From: Lysinibacillus sp. SGAir0095
GTDB taxonomy: Bacteria; Bacillota; Bacilli; Bacillales_A; Planococcaceae
Length of the DNA: 64,000 nt
Assembly: GCF_005491425.1 (NCBI RefSeq)
Contig: NZ_CP028083.1
Location: forward strand, 1,140,001 to 1,204,000
Direction of reading: 5' to 3'
Under the pieces are notes generated by a model. The model did no database searches, was not told where the DNA came from, and saw nothing but the letters and a program-made list of their open reading frames with translations. Shown here in pieces: positions 1 to 8,751 of the stretch; position 1 is the first letter of the stretch, and every line of letters begins with the position of its first letter. A program made the position numbers and the translations under genes.

Positions 1-1059
1 TTTCGAATATTGATTGTCCTTTCTTTTCTTGCAATTATCTTTTTTTACTCTTCAAGCTCAGATAATTATGAACCTTTAGAAGGGCCGAATACTACATCGC
101 AAATCATTCCAAAAACAAATAGTGAACAAGAAATTTCTCAAGATTCATTACCCCGTCCAGAAACTGGATTATCAACTTTGATTGGTAAAAGCAGTGATGA
201 ACTGATAAAGCTTTATCAAGAACCAGCCCGCTATGATAAATCTGCCTACGGTTATGAATGGTGGATTTATAATCAGGAGCCAGATCAATTTATGATGTTT
301 GCCGTTGCTGATGGTGCGGTAATACAGGTCTATACCAATTCAATAGAGTTGGATATTAGTCCTTATAAAATTGGGCAATCACTTGAAGACATCTATAGTA
401 TGACGATTATCGAATCAGAAGTTAATGCAACGATAGAGAACGATATTTATACCTTTACAATGAGTGAAGATGATATGAATACAAGAATTCTAACAAAATT
501 CGATAATATCTTTGCACAGCTCTACATTGATAGTGAAACTGGCATGTTAAGCGGTATTCGATTTACGGATAGCAAATCATTAGTTATTCATCGTCCATAT
601 GAGATGTCCTTTGTTGGGAAATTATTATCCCCTCCAAGCCCTACTTCCTATTTAATAGAAGAAAGCAATAAGGCAAATGCAACCATAATTTATGACTTAT
701 TAAATGTATTCCGAGTAAACAATAATTTACCTATTATTTCTGAGGATGAGGCGTTAACTTTGGTTGCTATGGAGCATAGTGAAGAAATGTACTCTCAAAG
801 TTACTTGTCCCATGAATCGCCTACGAAGGGTTCATTAGAAGAAAGGTTAGAATCTGAAGGAATCCTTTATAAAAATGCAGAAGAGAATATTGCTACTTCT
901 TACATTGATTCAATTGAAGCTGTACATGGTTGGTTAAACTCTAGTACACATCGAAAGTATATGCTAGATGAATCGTATACTCGAGTGGGCTCAGGGACAT
1001 TTATGAATTATTATACGCAAATCTTCATTGAAGAAGAAAAAGATGAAATCGAAGAATAG
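1..1059 (+). CDS. ylbC: YlbC-like CAP-domain protein (5' end outside window)
   Basis: Membrane-anchored or secreted protein with a CAP-associated N-terminal domain and a C-terminal CAP/SCP domain. A hydrophobic stretch (ILIVLSFLAIIFF) opens the readable part, and the frame stays open to base 1, so the true start is probably just upstream; the first in-window start-like codon is TTG at 10. The CAP part shows the usual pattern LVAMEHSEEM, then SHESP, then AEENIA, then HGWLNSSTHRKYML, carrying the conserved His and Glu positions. Length (about 350 aa) and position before ylbF match B. subtilis YlbC. The molecular function is not established. A good terminator follows, so it is the end of its transcription unit. 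Confidence 0.85.
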   Translation, partial: FRILIVLSFLAIIFFYSSSSDNYEPLEGPNTTSQIIPKTNSEQEISQDSLPRPETGLSTLIGKSSDELIKLYQEPARYDKSAYGYEWWIYNQEPDQFMMFAVADGAVIQVYTNSIELDISPYKIGQSLEDIYSMTIIESEVNATIENDIYTFTMSEDDMNTRILTKFDNIFAQLYIDSETGMLSGIRFTDSKSLVIHRPYEMSFVGKLLSPPSPTSYLIEESNKANATIIYDLLNVFRVNNNLPIISEDEALTLVAMEHSEEMYSQSYLSHESPTKGSLEERLESEGILYKNAEENIATSYIDSIEAVHGWLNSSTHRKYMLDESYTRVGSGTFMNYYTQIFIEEEKDEIEE

Positions 1060-1068
1060 TGTGGTAAG

Positions 1069-1112
1069 GAACCTCTTAGTCGAGTAAATTGGCTATAGAG
1101 GTTCTTTTTTTA
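1069..1112 (+). terminator. intrinsic terminator after ylbC
   Basis: GAACCTCT pairs with AGAGGTTC across a loop of about 20 nt, followed by a run of T. It lies ten bases after the ylbC stop. Confidence 0.8.
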
Positions 1113-1197
1113 AAGAAAAATAAAAATTTAATGGCGATAATATATTTTAGTGTCACTATTCACACCTAGGCATAAAATAGGGAAAAGGAGTGACAAC

Positions 1198-2676
1198 TTG
1201 CAATTAGCCGAACTTTTAAAAGAATGGCCATGTACTGTTAAAGGTGGCTCTATTCGAGTTGAAGTAAGTGGAATTGAGGATTATGCACAAGGTGTTAAAG
1301 AAGGCGATTTATTCATCGTTCGTAAGGGTCGAATGTCTGATGGATTAAAATATGTCGATATGGCAATTAATAATGGGGCAATTGGAATTGTTATTGAAGA
1401 TGAAAAACAGCTGGATTCCTTAAAATTATCTGTGCCTGTTATCTGGGTTCCGAATGTCTTAAAATTTATGTCGTATAGTGCAGCAAAGCTAAATCGATTC
1501 CCAGCAGATGCTATGCAAGTTATTGCAATTACAGGTACGAATGGTAAAACAACCGTAAGTCATTTTATCGGACAGCTATTACATGCACTACATAAAAACG
1601 TAATAGTCATTGGAACAAATGGTATATACATTAACGGTGTCGAAGTAAACATTGATTATGAGCATTTAACGACACTTCAGCCAAAGCATCTACACAAAAT
1701 TTTAAAAATAGCGGTTAGTCGTGGTGTTCAGTATGTCGTATTGGAAGCATCTTCAATGGGTCTTGCAAAGCATCGGCTAGATGATTGTTCAATTGACATT
1801 GGGGTCTTCCTGAATTTAGCAGAAGATCATATTGAAGACCATGGTTCCTATGAAAAATATAAAGCTGCTAAACAATTACTTGCCACACTTTCGGAACAAC
1901 TTGTATTAAATGGGGACGATTCTTTTTGTCGTACAGTAGGGCTACAGGCAAAAAAGAAAAAAGCTTATTTTGGATTGGGAAATCGCGTGGACTATCAATT
2001 GCAGCTTCTTGCTGAAGGACTAACGACTTCAACTTGTTGTCTACAAAGTAATAAAGGACAGAAAGTATTTTCGATTCCCTTTGTTGGCGAACATCATCTG
2101 CAAAATACCATCGCTGCTATTACAACTGTTAGTGAGTTAGGTCTTCCGATTGAAGATATTTGCGATGTCGTTGAAAACCTGACTTTACCTAATGGACGAT
2201 TAGAATCAATCGAAAATAACTTAGATTTAGATATTTATATAGATTATGCTCATACTGAAGCAGCATTGAGAGCAGTCCTACAAACATTAAATAAAACAGT
2301 CAAAAGAGATTTAATCGTACTTTTCAGCTGTGGCGGTGACCGAGATAAACACAAGCGGATCAAGATGGGGGCTGTCGCTTCCAAATATGCTGATATGATA
2401 TATTTAACTACTGATAATCCTCGAAGTGAAGATCCGGAACTCATTAATTCTCAGATTGCTGCTGGTTTTTCTCCGAAACAGAAATATGAAATGATTTTAG
2501 ACCGTGGAACGGCAATTGAAACCGCAATTTGTAAGGCAAAAGCTGGAGACACTATTTTAATTGCTGGAAAGGGTCATGAAACTACCCAAACAATTGGTTC
2601 AACAGAAATCAGCTTTTCCGATTTTGAAAGTGTAAAGCTTACACTTCAAAAATTATTAAAAGACCACATAGATTAA
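1198..2676 (+). CDS. murE: UDP-MurNAc-tripeptide synthetase, MurE type
   Basis: Cytoplasmic Mur ligase that adds the third, diamino acid to UDP-MurNAc-L-Ala-D-Glu. The ATP-binding motif GTNGKT is at residues 113-118. DNPR at 406-409 is the substrate motif typical of meso-diaminopimelate enzymes; lysine-adding enzymes usually differ at the last position. I chose TTG at 1198 because AAAAGGAG lies 7 bases upstream; it gives 492 aa, close to B. subtilis MurE (494). A GTG at 1150 would add 16 residues and has no ribosome site. The gene stands alone between two terminators in the ylbC-ylbF gap, where B. subtilis has ylbD and ylbE, not in the dcw cluster. It may be the only MurE or a second, spore-specific one; the window cannot decide. 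Confidence 0.9.
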   Translation: MQLAELLKEWPCTVKGGSIRVEVSGIEDYAQGVKEGDLFIVRKGRMSDGLKYVDMAINNGAIGIVIEDEKQLDSLKLSVPVIWVPNVLKFMSYSAAKLNRFPADAMQVIAITGTNGKTTVSHFIGQLLHALHKNVIVIGTNGIYINGVEVNIDYEHLTTLQPKHLHKILKIAVSRGVQYVVLEASSMGLAKHRLDDCSIDIGVFLNLAEDHIEDHGSYEKYKAAKQLLATLSEQLVLNGDDSFCRTVGLQAKKKKAYFGLGNRVDYQLQLLAEGLTTSTCCLQSNKGQKVFSIPFVGEHHLQNTIAAITTVSELGLPIEDICDVVENLTLPNGRLESIENNLDLDIYIDYAHTEAALRAVLQTLNKTVKRDLIVLFSCGGDRDKHKRIKMGAVASKYADMIYLTTDNPRSEDPELINSQIAAGFSPKQKYEMILDRGTAIETAICKAKAGDTILIAGKGHETTQTIGSTEISFSDFESVKLTLQKLLKDHID

Positions 2677-2681
2677 AAGAT

Positions 2682-2728
2682 TGTCCCAGAGGTTTGTTTT
2701 AGCAAACTTTTGGGTCATTTTTGTTTTT
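2682..2728 (+). terminator. intrinsic terminator after murE
   Basis: An imperfect stem of roughly 14 pairs (core GGTTTG/CAAACT, flanked by CCC/GGG) with a short TTTTAG-type loop is followed by a T-rich tail. Confidence 0.7.
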
Positions 2729-2789
2729 CAATAATTAACACTTTTTACAAAAAAATTCTTTGACTCCATTAAATTTAAGAACTTCTTAA

Positions 2790-2818
2790 TTCAAACTTTA
2801 TTGATTTTCTGCTATGAT
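2790..2818 (+). promoter_or_regulatory. candidate SigA promoter for ylbF
   Basis: TTCAAA (2790-2795), 17 bases, then TATGAT (2813-2818). It supports starting ylbF at 2844, since the upstream in-frame ATG at 2814 lies inside the -10 element. Confidence 0.5.
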
Positions 2819-2843
2819 GGATAATAGTAGATTGGAGGAAGTA

Positions 2844-3293
2844 ATGATGATAATGACATCAGAATGGGCCTTCATTTTAGATGAAGCAGATGAATTAAGT
2901 GCAATGATCCTTTCTTCAGAACAAGCTCAAACATTACGTGGTGCATATGACGAAGTATATCGTGATGAAGATTTAGCTCATCAAATTTATGCATTCAATC
3001 GCATGAAAGAACAATATGAGGATGTCCAACGATTTGGTAAGTATCATCCTGATTATCATACAATCATGAAACAAATTCGCCAGCAAAAAAGAAGTCTAGA
3101 TTTAGATGAACGTGTAGCGAATTTAAAAATAGCAGAAAACGATTTTCAAGATTTGCTTGATGAAATCAGTCTGATCATTGGAAAGTCTGTTTCTGAAGCT
3201 GTTAAAGTACCGGTAAGCAATCCATTCTTTGCAACTAGCTCTTCTTGTGGAACAGGATGTGGCAGTGGCGGAGGCTGCTCTTGCTCTGCTTAA
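2844..3293 (+). CDS. ylbF: RicF/YlbF, regulator of RNA processing and sporulation
   Basis: YlbF/RicF family. In B. subtilis RicF acts with RicA (YmcA) and RicT (YaaT) in a complex that carries iron-sulphur clusters, assists RNase Y in mRNA maturation and is needed for competence, biofilm formation and sporulation. The start at 2844 follows GGAGGA and gives 149 aa, the length of B. subtilis YlbF. The body is alpha-helical; the tail holds four cysteines (C135, C139, C145, C147) in a glycine/serine-rich segment, consistent with cluster binding. An ATG at 2847 is equally possible. It is flanked by its own promoter and terminator. Confidence 0.93.
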   Translation: MMIMTSEWAFILDEADELSAMILSSEQAQTLRGAYDEVYRDEDLAHQIYAFNRMKEQYEDVQRFGKYHPDYHTIMKQIRQQKRSLDLDERVANLKIAENDFQDLLDEISLIIGKSVSEAVKVPVSNPFFATSSSCGTGCGSGGGCSCSA

Positions 3294-3300
3294 TATGAAT

Positions 3301-3327
3301 CGTCTCTTTGGATAGAGACGTTTTTTT
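3301..3327 (+). terminator. intrinsic terminator after ylbF
   Basis: Perfect 7-bp stem CGTCTCT/AGAGACG with a 6-nt loop and seven T residues, 7 bases after the stop. Confidence 0.9.
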
Positions 3328-3343
3328 ATTGGAAGACTAGTAA

Positions 3344-3464
3344 ATATGGGACAAACCTATATCAAGAGCGTAAACAAGGTGAAGGGGCCTTAAAATGAAG
3401 TTCATTACGTTGATGAAGCAATGTGGGCAAGAGATTGTTCTAAAATGAAGTTCATGTCCCATAT
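3344..3464. repeat. short inverted repeat with internal direct repeat
   Basis: ATATGGGACA at 3344-3353 and its exact complement TGTCCCATAT at 3455-3464 bracket about 100 bp between ylbF and the GDPD gene. Inside, the sequence TAAAATGAAGTTCAT occurs twice, around 3390 and 3441. No gene is visible. It could be a worn mobile or REP-like element. Confidence 0.45.
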
Positions 3465-3501
3465 GAAATACAAAAGTGAGCGAAGCGAGTACTACGGCAC
3501 T

Positions 3502-3537
3502 AAATAGCCTCGAGGACAAAAATCCCCGAGGCTATTT
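3502..3537 (-). terminator. hairpin after the GDPD gene
   Basis: AAATAGCCTCG pairs perfectly with CGAGGCTATTT, 3 bases beyond the minus-strand stop at 3541. No clear U-run follows on the minus strand, so termination is probable rather than certain. Confidence 0.55.
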
Positions 3538-3540
3538 CAA

Positions 3541-4467
3541 TTATTCAACTTCATTCTTTTCATCTTGTATACTTTGAAGAACTGAAACTGCAATATCTGG
3601 TCGATCTGTTACGATGCCTTTAGCTCCGTTTTCAATTAAAGATCTCATAGTTTCTTCATCATCAATAATCCAGTAGTGTACCGGAATGTTCAACTTGGCT
3701 AAAAAAGCGATAAATCTTGGTGTATCTAAAGAGACAACGCCGTGCTTTGTTGGGATTTGGAATACGTCCACCTTTGGATGGTAAAGATGGCCAAATTGGC
3801 TTGTGAATGCTGTAAAGGCTTTTCTTACATCATTTTCTCCTGCACCCAAGGCAACGCGATTTTGTGCGTATAAATTGAAACGATCTATCTGTTCACTGTA
3901 AAAACTTGTTAGGACTATACGGTTTTGTGCTTCAAACTCTTCAATCAGGCGCCATAATTTAGATGGCATCAAGCTTCCCTCATACGTATCAGGATGATCC
4001 TTTATATCAATATTGATATACATATTAGGGAAAACTTCCAATAGTTCCCTCAAACTCACGATTTCAACTTTTTTATCCTTATAAGGGAATTGTCCTTCTA
4101 AGTCCTCGAAATGATAGCCAAAGTTTAATTGTTTTAATTCCTCTAATGTAAAGTCTTTTATAGAACCTGTTCCGTCACTTGTACGATCTACTGTTTCATC
4201 ATGGAAAACGACAATTTCTTCATCTTTTGTCAGGCGAATATCGATCTCAAAACCATCTACACCTAGTGACTGTGCTTTTTCAAACGCTACCATTGTATGT
4301 TCAGGGGCTAAACGAGAGCCGCCTCGGTGTGCGAGTACAATTGGTCGGTCATATTGTAAAACTTCTTTATCTTCTCTTTTTTGAGGTTTTATAATGGCTT
4401 TACTACCAGCCCAAGCTGCTGCACTAGCAGCTGCAATAGCGATAGCTACTTTTGTTTTTTTACCCAT
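3541..4467 (-). CDS. glycerophosphodiester phosphodiesterase (GDPD family)
   Basis: Hydrolyses glycerophosphodiesters to glycerol-3-phosphate plus an alcohol. The N-terminus has an alanine-rich hydrophobic segment (residues 7-26), a signal anchor or signal peptide, so the enzyme should act outside the membrane. GDPD signatures are clear: AHRGG (H47, R48), E56, FEID (E74, D76) and FHDETVDRT (H89). The family folds as a TIM barrel and needs a divalent metal. The start has AAGGAGG a few bases upstream on the minus strand. At 308 aa it is ordinary for the family. It is transcribed against its neighbours and is not part of the B. subtilis ylb order, so it looks like a local insertion of a common gene. 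Confidence 0.9.
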   Translation of the reverse strand: MGKKTKVAIAIAAASAAAWAGSKAIIKPQKREDKEVLQYDRPIVLAHRGGSRLAPEHTMVAFEKAQSLGVDGFEIDIRLTKDEEIVVFHDETVDRTSDGTGSIKDFTLEELKQLNFGYHFEDLEGQFPYKDKKVEIVSLRELLEVFPNMYINIDIKDHPDTYEGSLMPSKLWRLIEEFEAQNRIVLTSFYSEQIDRFNLYAQNRVALGAGENDVRKAFTAFTSQFGHLYHPKVDVFQIPTKHGVVSLDTPRFIAFLAKLNIPVHYWIIDDEETMRSLIENGAKGIVTDRPDIAVSVLQSIQDEKNEVE

Positions 4468-4803
4468 GGATATCCTCCTTGAATCCTACTCTTAGTTTGT
4501 TCGTATTCAGAGCTTGTTTCTAACAATTAATCTTCATTTTAAATTGGTGGGGTTCGCCCCTTAAAATCAAATTTAAAGTCCATCTAGGAGGTGAAATTTC
4601 TTTACTGTAATAAGAACTTAGCTTAAAGGTATTCTTTAATATTCATCACTGAAAATGGACATAAGTAAATCTAAATGAAAGTAAAAGAATTGTAAACACT
4701 CTAAACAGATTATAACGGAAAATATATACCAGTGTCACTAAACTCTGTTGCTATCAAAATTGACATTATGGTATTCTTTTATGTAAGAAATGAGGGAAGT
4801 GGA
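4468..4803. other. divergent intergenic region, GDPD gene / ylbG
   Basis: AT-rich spacer of about 340 bp holding both divergent promoters by position. I see no strong promoter: TTGTAA (4690) and TATAAC (4711) are only 15 bases apart. A small GGGG-TTCG-CCCC hairpin lies near 4548. No coding signal. Confidence 0.4.
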
Positions 4804-5076
4804 ATGCAAGAACGACAAGGGTTAATTGTATATATTCATCAGTTAAAGCATGCAAAAAGTCTAAGAAAATATGGACATGTACATTATATTTCTCGTAAGT
4901 TAAAATATGTTGTTATTTATTGTAATCGTCAGGAAATTGAAGGAACGATAAATAAAATACAACGCCTTCCTTTTGTGAAAGACGTTGTAGAGTCGTTTCG
5001 ACCGTTTTTAAAAACCGAGTTCGAAAATGCCAAACCGGATAAGGCGAAAGAATATGATTATAAGGTCGGTTTATAA
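4804..5076 (+). CDS. ylbG: YlbG, DUF2129 family protein
   Basis: Small cytoplasmic protein of unknown function, conserved next to ylbF in Bacillales. Starting at ATG 4804, after a GA-rich site (GAGGGAAGTGG), it is 90 aa, the length of B. subtilis YlbG. An in-frame GTG at 4732 would add 24 residues that do not look like the family. The protein is basic, begins [15 protein letters not shown] and carries the family core YVVIYCNR, an alpha/beta fold. Here it stands apart from ylbF because the GDPD gene lies between, and it is followed directly by the repeat array. Confidence 0.88.
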   Translation: MQERQGLIVYIHQLKHAKSLRKYGHVHYISRKLKYVVIYCNRQEIEGTINKIQRLPFVKDVVESFRPFLKTEFENAKPDKAKEYDYKVGL

Positions 5077-5267
5077 TTTTTTTAAGTAAATCGGCCTGTA
5101 TAAAATTTCAATAAGTTTCTAGCAGTAAGTGCAAGCATCTCAAACAATTTTTCAAATCGCCTGCAAGTATTAGAAAAATTGGCTGATTGCAAAGGTTTGG
5201 CAATCAGCATTAGTCTGCCAAAGAGCGTCCTTTTGTCGATTCTTTCGAAGCACAAGGATGTGCAAGT

Positions 5268-5303
5268 GCCGACAAGACATACGGATGTGGCGTTTTTGTC
5301 GGC
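5268..5303. repeat. structured intergenic repeat module (GCCGACAA hairpin)
   Basis: GCCGACAA (5268-5275) pairs with TTGTCGGC (5296-5303) around an ACGGA-containing loop. A related module occurs upstream of sigG (37671-37707). It leads directly into the tandem array. Confidence 0.7.
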
Positions 5304-5583
5304 CAATTGTTTTCGGAGATGGGCGAGCACCTTCCGCTTTTCTTGTCTAGCTGCAGGTGCTATCTCCTCGACAATTTCAGAATCGCCTGCAAGGACAACG
5401 AGCGTCCTTTTGTCGATTCTTCCAATTGTTTTCGGAGATGGGCGAGCACCTTCCGCTTTTCTTGTCTAGCTGCAGGTGCTATCTCCTCGACAATTTCAGA
5501 ATCGCCTGCAAGGACAACGAGCGTCCTTTTGTCGATTCTTCCAATTGTTTTCGGAGATGGGCGAGCACCTTTCGCTTTTCTTA
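5303..5583. repeat. 119-bp tandem repeat array (2.4 copies)
   Basis: Copy 1 spans 5303-5421 and copy 2 spans 5422-5540; they appear identical. A third, partial copy runs 5541-5582 with one C-to-T change and ends in the stop codon of the minus-strand gene at 5581. Each unit starts CCAATTGTTTTCGGAGATGG and contains GCACCTTCCGCTTTTCT and a CTCCTCGACAATTTC segment. Open frames through the array only translate the repeat and have no ribosome site. Diverged relatives are at 28700-28842 and 37545-37750. Confidence 0.9.
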
Positions 5584-5970
5584 TTGCTTTGGGGGAATAA
5601 AATGATTCATTCGTAAAATCCCAATTAGATGCTGGTAAAACAACACAGGTTCTGAAAACACAGAGGAATGTTTTATTTCCATTGGAATTGCTTTTTTACC
5701 TAGTTCATTTAGTGTTTCTTCAAAGATTTCAAGTCGTTTTGAAGGTTTTTCGGGATTATATGGAATTCCTTCGCGACATACATAGATCGGCATAAATTTA
5801 CTTTCCCCTACCGGTTTTAAGGCCACGGCAATGGAAGCAACCTGTGCGTCTCCTTTATTTGCTATAAAGATAAATGCATGATGATATCTTTTTTCGTTTG
5901 TTTTAATAAGTTCGCAAAGTTCATAAATGTCTCCAAACCCACGACCAAGTTCAATAAATTGTTGAATCAA
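5581..5970 (-). CDS. conserved hypothetical protein, DUF7147-like
   Basis: A 129-aa soluble protein with no signal peptide or membrane segment. It contains YVCREGIPYNPEKPSKR and ends QHLIGILRMNHFIPPKQ, which I associate with a small Bacillales family (DUF7147-type, sometimes mislabelled methylthioribose kinase). Its function is unknown. The start is TTG at 5970, with AAAGGA about 10 bases upstream. No kinase motif is visible, so a kinase name is not justified. The third tandem-repeat copy overlaps its stop codon, so the array abuts the gene directly. Confidence 0.7.
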   Translation of the reverse strand: MIQQFIELGRGFGDIYELCELIKTNEKRYHHAFIFIANKGDAQVASIAVALKPVGESKFMPIYVCREGIPYNPEKPSKRLEIFEETLNELGKKAIPMEIKHSSVFSEPVLFYQHLIGILRMNHFIPPKQ

Positions 5971-6025
5971 CTTTCACACATCCTTTCCGATAACAATAGT
6001 ATCACGACGAAAGGGGGGAAGGCAC

Positions 6026-7435
6026 ATGAAATATGCAATAAGTTTTTTGGGCATTTTACTGCTCGTAATTTGCGGAAATCTCTTCATTCAGTATCACGTG
6101 TTTTCAGAAAAACTTGAAACTGGTGAAGATGATTTTACATATACTCAGGAAATTGAAATTACATATCGAAGTGGAAGTTTAGATATTCGACAGCATTTTC
6201 GCAATTTATCGAACCAATCCATTGATATTTCTTGGCCAAACTTAAGTGTAAGTACGGATTGTTTTTTAGAAACAGAAACTAGTTGTGATCGTTTGAACGA
6301 AGATAAAACAAAATTTGAGGCTTCTGAAAGCACAAATGCGTCATTATCCTATATCATCCCCTTGGATGGTGGGCTTACATCCAATCAATTATTTAAGGAT
6401 ATTTTCGCCACACTTAAGAATGGACAAGCGGCATATACTACTGTTCATATTTCGACAGACAGTGATGTGTTGGGGCAGTGGATTACTGGTTTACCGTTAA
6501 TCGGTAGTCAGTCACTTTCACTTGTGAACTATTCGATGTTTGGCGGAACAGGGGATATTTCAGAAATTTACTGGCAAAATGGAGTAATGAGTATCCAAAA
6601 AGCGAATGATCTTTTATCAATTTATTCAAAGAATTCATTGAGTCCAGAACTTAGTGAACAGTTGAAGACCTTTAATCTTTTAAATGAAAATCATATTGCG
6701 ATCGTTCAAGGGAAAAATCTTTCGGCTCGACAGGGTAAGCGAATCTTGTTTTTAGAAGAACTTTCGAGTACCTCTTTAAATGAACAGGTAAATGTTGCTC
6801 AAGTTAAGACACAATATGATTTAGTCGAAAGTCCTCATTGGTTAAGTGAAGTAATAGCATCCTTTTTAACGGATTCAACTTTTGGAAGTAACAAATCTAT
6901 TGAAATGGTAAATACTTTAAAAAATAAAATGTCAGATGCCCAGATGTTAAGCTGGATCCAAAAATTGATGGATTTAAAAGGAACAAAACTTTCAAGTAAA
7001 GAATTAGACGAACAATTAACAGCTGTATTGGGTATGCATACGGAGTATTTTGCTATGAATGAAAACACTGAACAATTATATCCGTTCTTATTTAATGACG
7101 AAAGAGAAGTCTATTTAGAACAAAAATTAAACAAGGATATAAAGGTCATTTTGAAAGATGGACAAATCCTATATTCCTTAGATGCCATCATGCAAGGAAT
7201 AGGGTATCAAACTTCCGTTGGTGAAAATGGCTATTATGTTCAAAATGAGACGCAAAAATTTAGATTTCCTCAAGGGTATGGATTTTATGTTTACAACGAT
7301 CAGCGATATAATACAATTTCCGAACCTCTTACGGTGTTAGCGGGTAGCTTTTATATCGAGGAAACATGGCTACAAAGACTTTTCAATATAGACATACAAA
7401 AAACAGAGAGTACAATCTCAATAAAACAAAAATAA
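6026..7435 (+). CDS. exported protein of unknown function
   Basis: A 469-aa protein with an N-terminal hydrophobic segment (residues 4-26, ISFLGILLLVICGNLFI), so probably secreted or anchored outside the cell. A GGGGGGAAGG ribosome site precedes ATG 6026. The first third looks beta-rich (YTQEIEITYRSGSLDIRQHF), with two nearby cysteines (CFLETETSC). The last 100 residues (VILKDGQILYSLDAIMQGIG to the end) resemble a stalk / copper-amine-oxidase-N-like domain often seen in Gram-positive surface proteins. I do not recognise the whole protein. It sits between ylbG and rsmD, where B. subtilis has nothing comparable. Confidence 0.65.
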   Translation: MKYAISFLGILLLVICGNLFIQYHVFSEKLETGEDDFTYTQEIEITYRSGSLDIRQHFRNLSNQSIDISWPNLSVSTDCFLETETSCDRLNEDKTKFEASESTNASLSYIIPLDGGLTSNQLFKDIFATLKNGQAAYTTVHISTDSDVLGQWITGLPLIGSQSLSLVNYSMFGGTGDISEIYWQNGVMSIQKANDLLSIYSKNSLSPELSEQLKTFNLLNENHIAIVQGKNLSARQGKRILFLEELSSTSLNEQVNVAQVKTQYDLVESPHWLSEVIASFLTDSTFGSNKSIEMVNTLKNKMSDAQMLSWIQKLMDLKGTKLSSKELDEQLTAVLGMHTEYFAMNENTEQLYPFLFNDEREVYLEQKLNKDIKVILKDGQILYSLDAIMQGIGYQTSVGENGYYVQNETQKFRFPQGYGFYVYNDQRYNTISEPLTVLAGSFYIEETWLQRLFNIDIQKTESTISIKQK

Positions 7436-7509
7436 GTTTTGTCTGATCTGGCGTGGGCTTATAACAAGGGCTACAGCAACTTAACAATAATAAAAGGCTT
7501 GGTGATAGA

Positions 7510-8582
<1,073 letters not shown>

Positions 8583-8595
8583 TTATTCATTAAAA

Positions 8596-8630
8596 AAACG
8601 ACAGAATCCTAAAAAAAGATTCTGTCGTTT
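8596..8630 (+). terminator. hairpin after coaD, copy 1 of a duplicated 35-bp element
   Basis: AAACGACAGAATC pairs perfectly with GATTCTGTCGTTT around CTAAAAAAA. The same 35 bp occur at 10359-10393, on the other side of the transposase gene. Confidence 0.75.
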
Positions 8631-8640
8631 CAGATTGTCG

Positions 8641-8689
8641 ACAAAAGGCCTTCAGAATGGTCACATTCTGGAAGCCTTTTGTATTTTTT
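8641..8689 (+). terminator. intrinsic terminator, second after coaD
   Basis: ACAAAAGGC.TTCAGAATG pairs with CATTCTG.AAGCCTTTTGT (one mismatch) around a 4-base loop, followed by ATTTTTT. Confidence 0.88.
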
Positions 8690-8751
8690 GAGATTCTTTT
8701 GGGTATTTTTTAGTCCGATTTTAGTCAAAAGTACTCTTCGAGTATTATAAT

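Noticed and set aside
1171-1179. CATAAAATA, a match to SigK/SigE-type -10 sequences, before murE
   Set aside because: The -35 spacing is wrong and transcription would start within the ribosome site at 1183-1190, so it cannot support sporulation control of murE.
5303-5583. Possible CRISPR array
   Set aside because: Repeats are 119 bp, directly abutting, with no unique spacers and no cas genes nearby.
5179-5605. Overlapping open frames in the tandem repeat
   Set aside because: They translate the 119-bp repeat in different frames, lack ribosome sites and resemble no protein.
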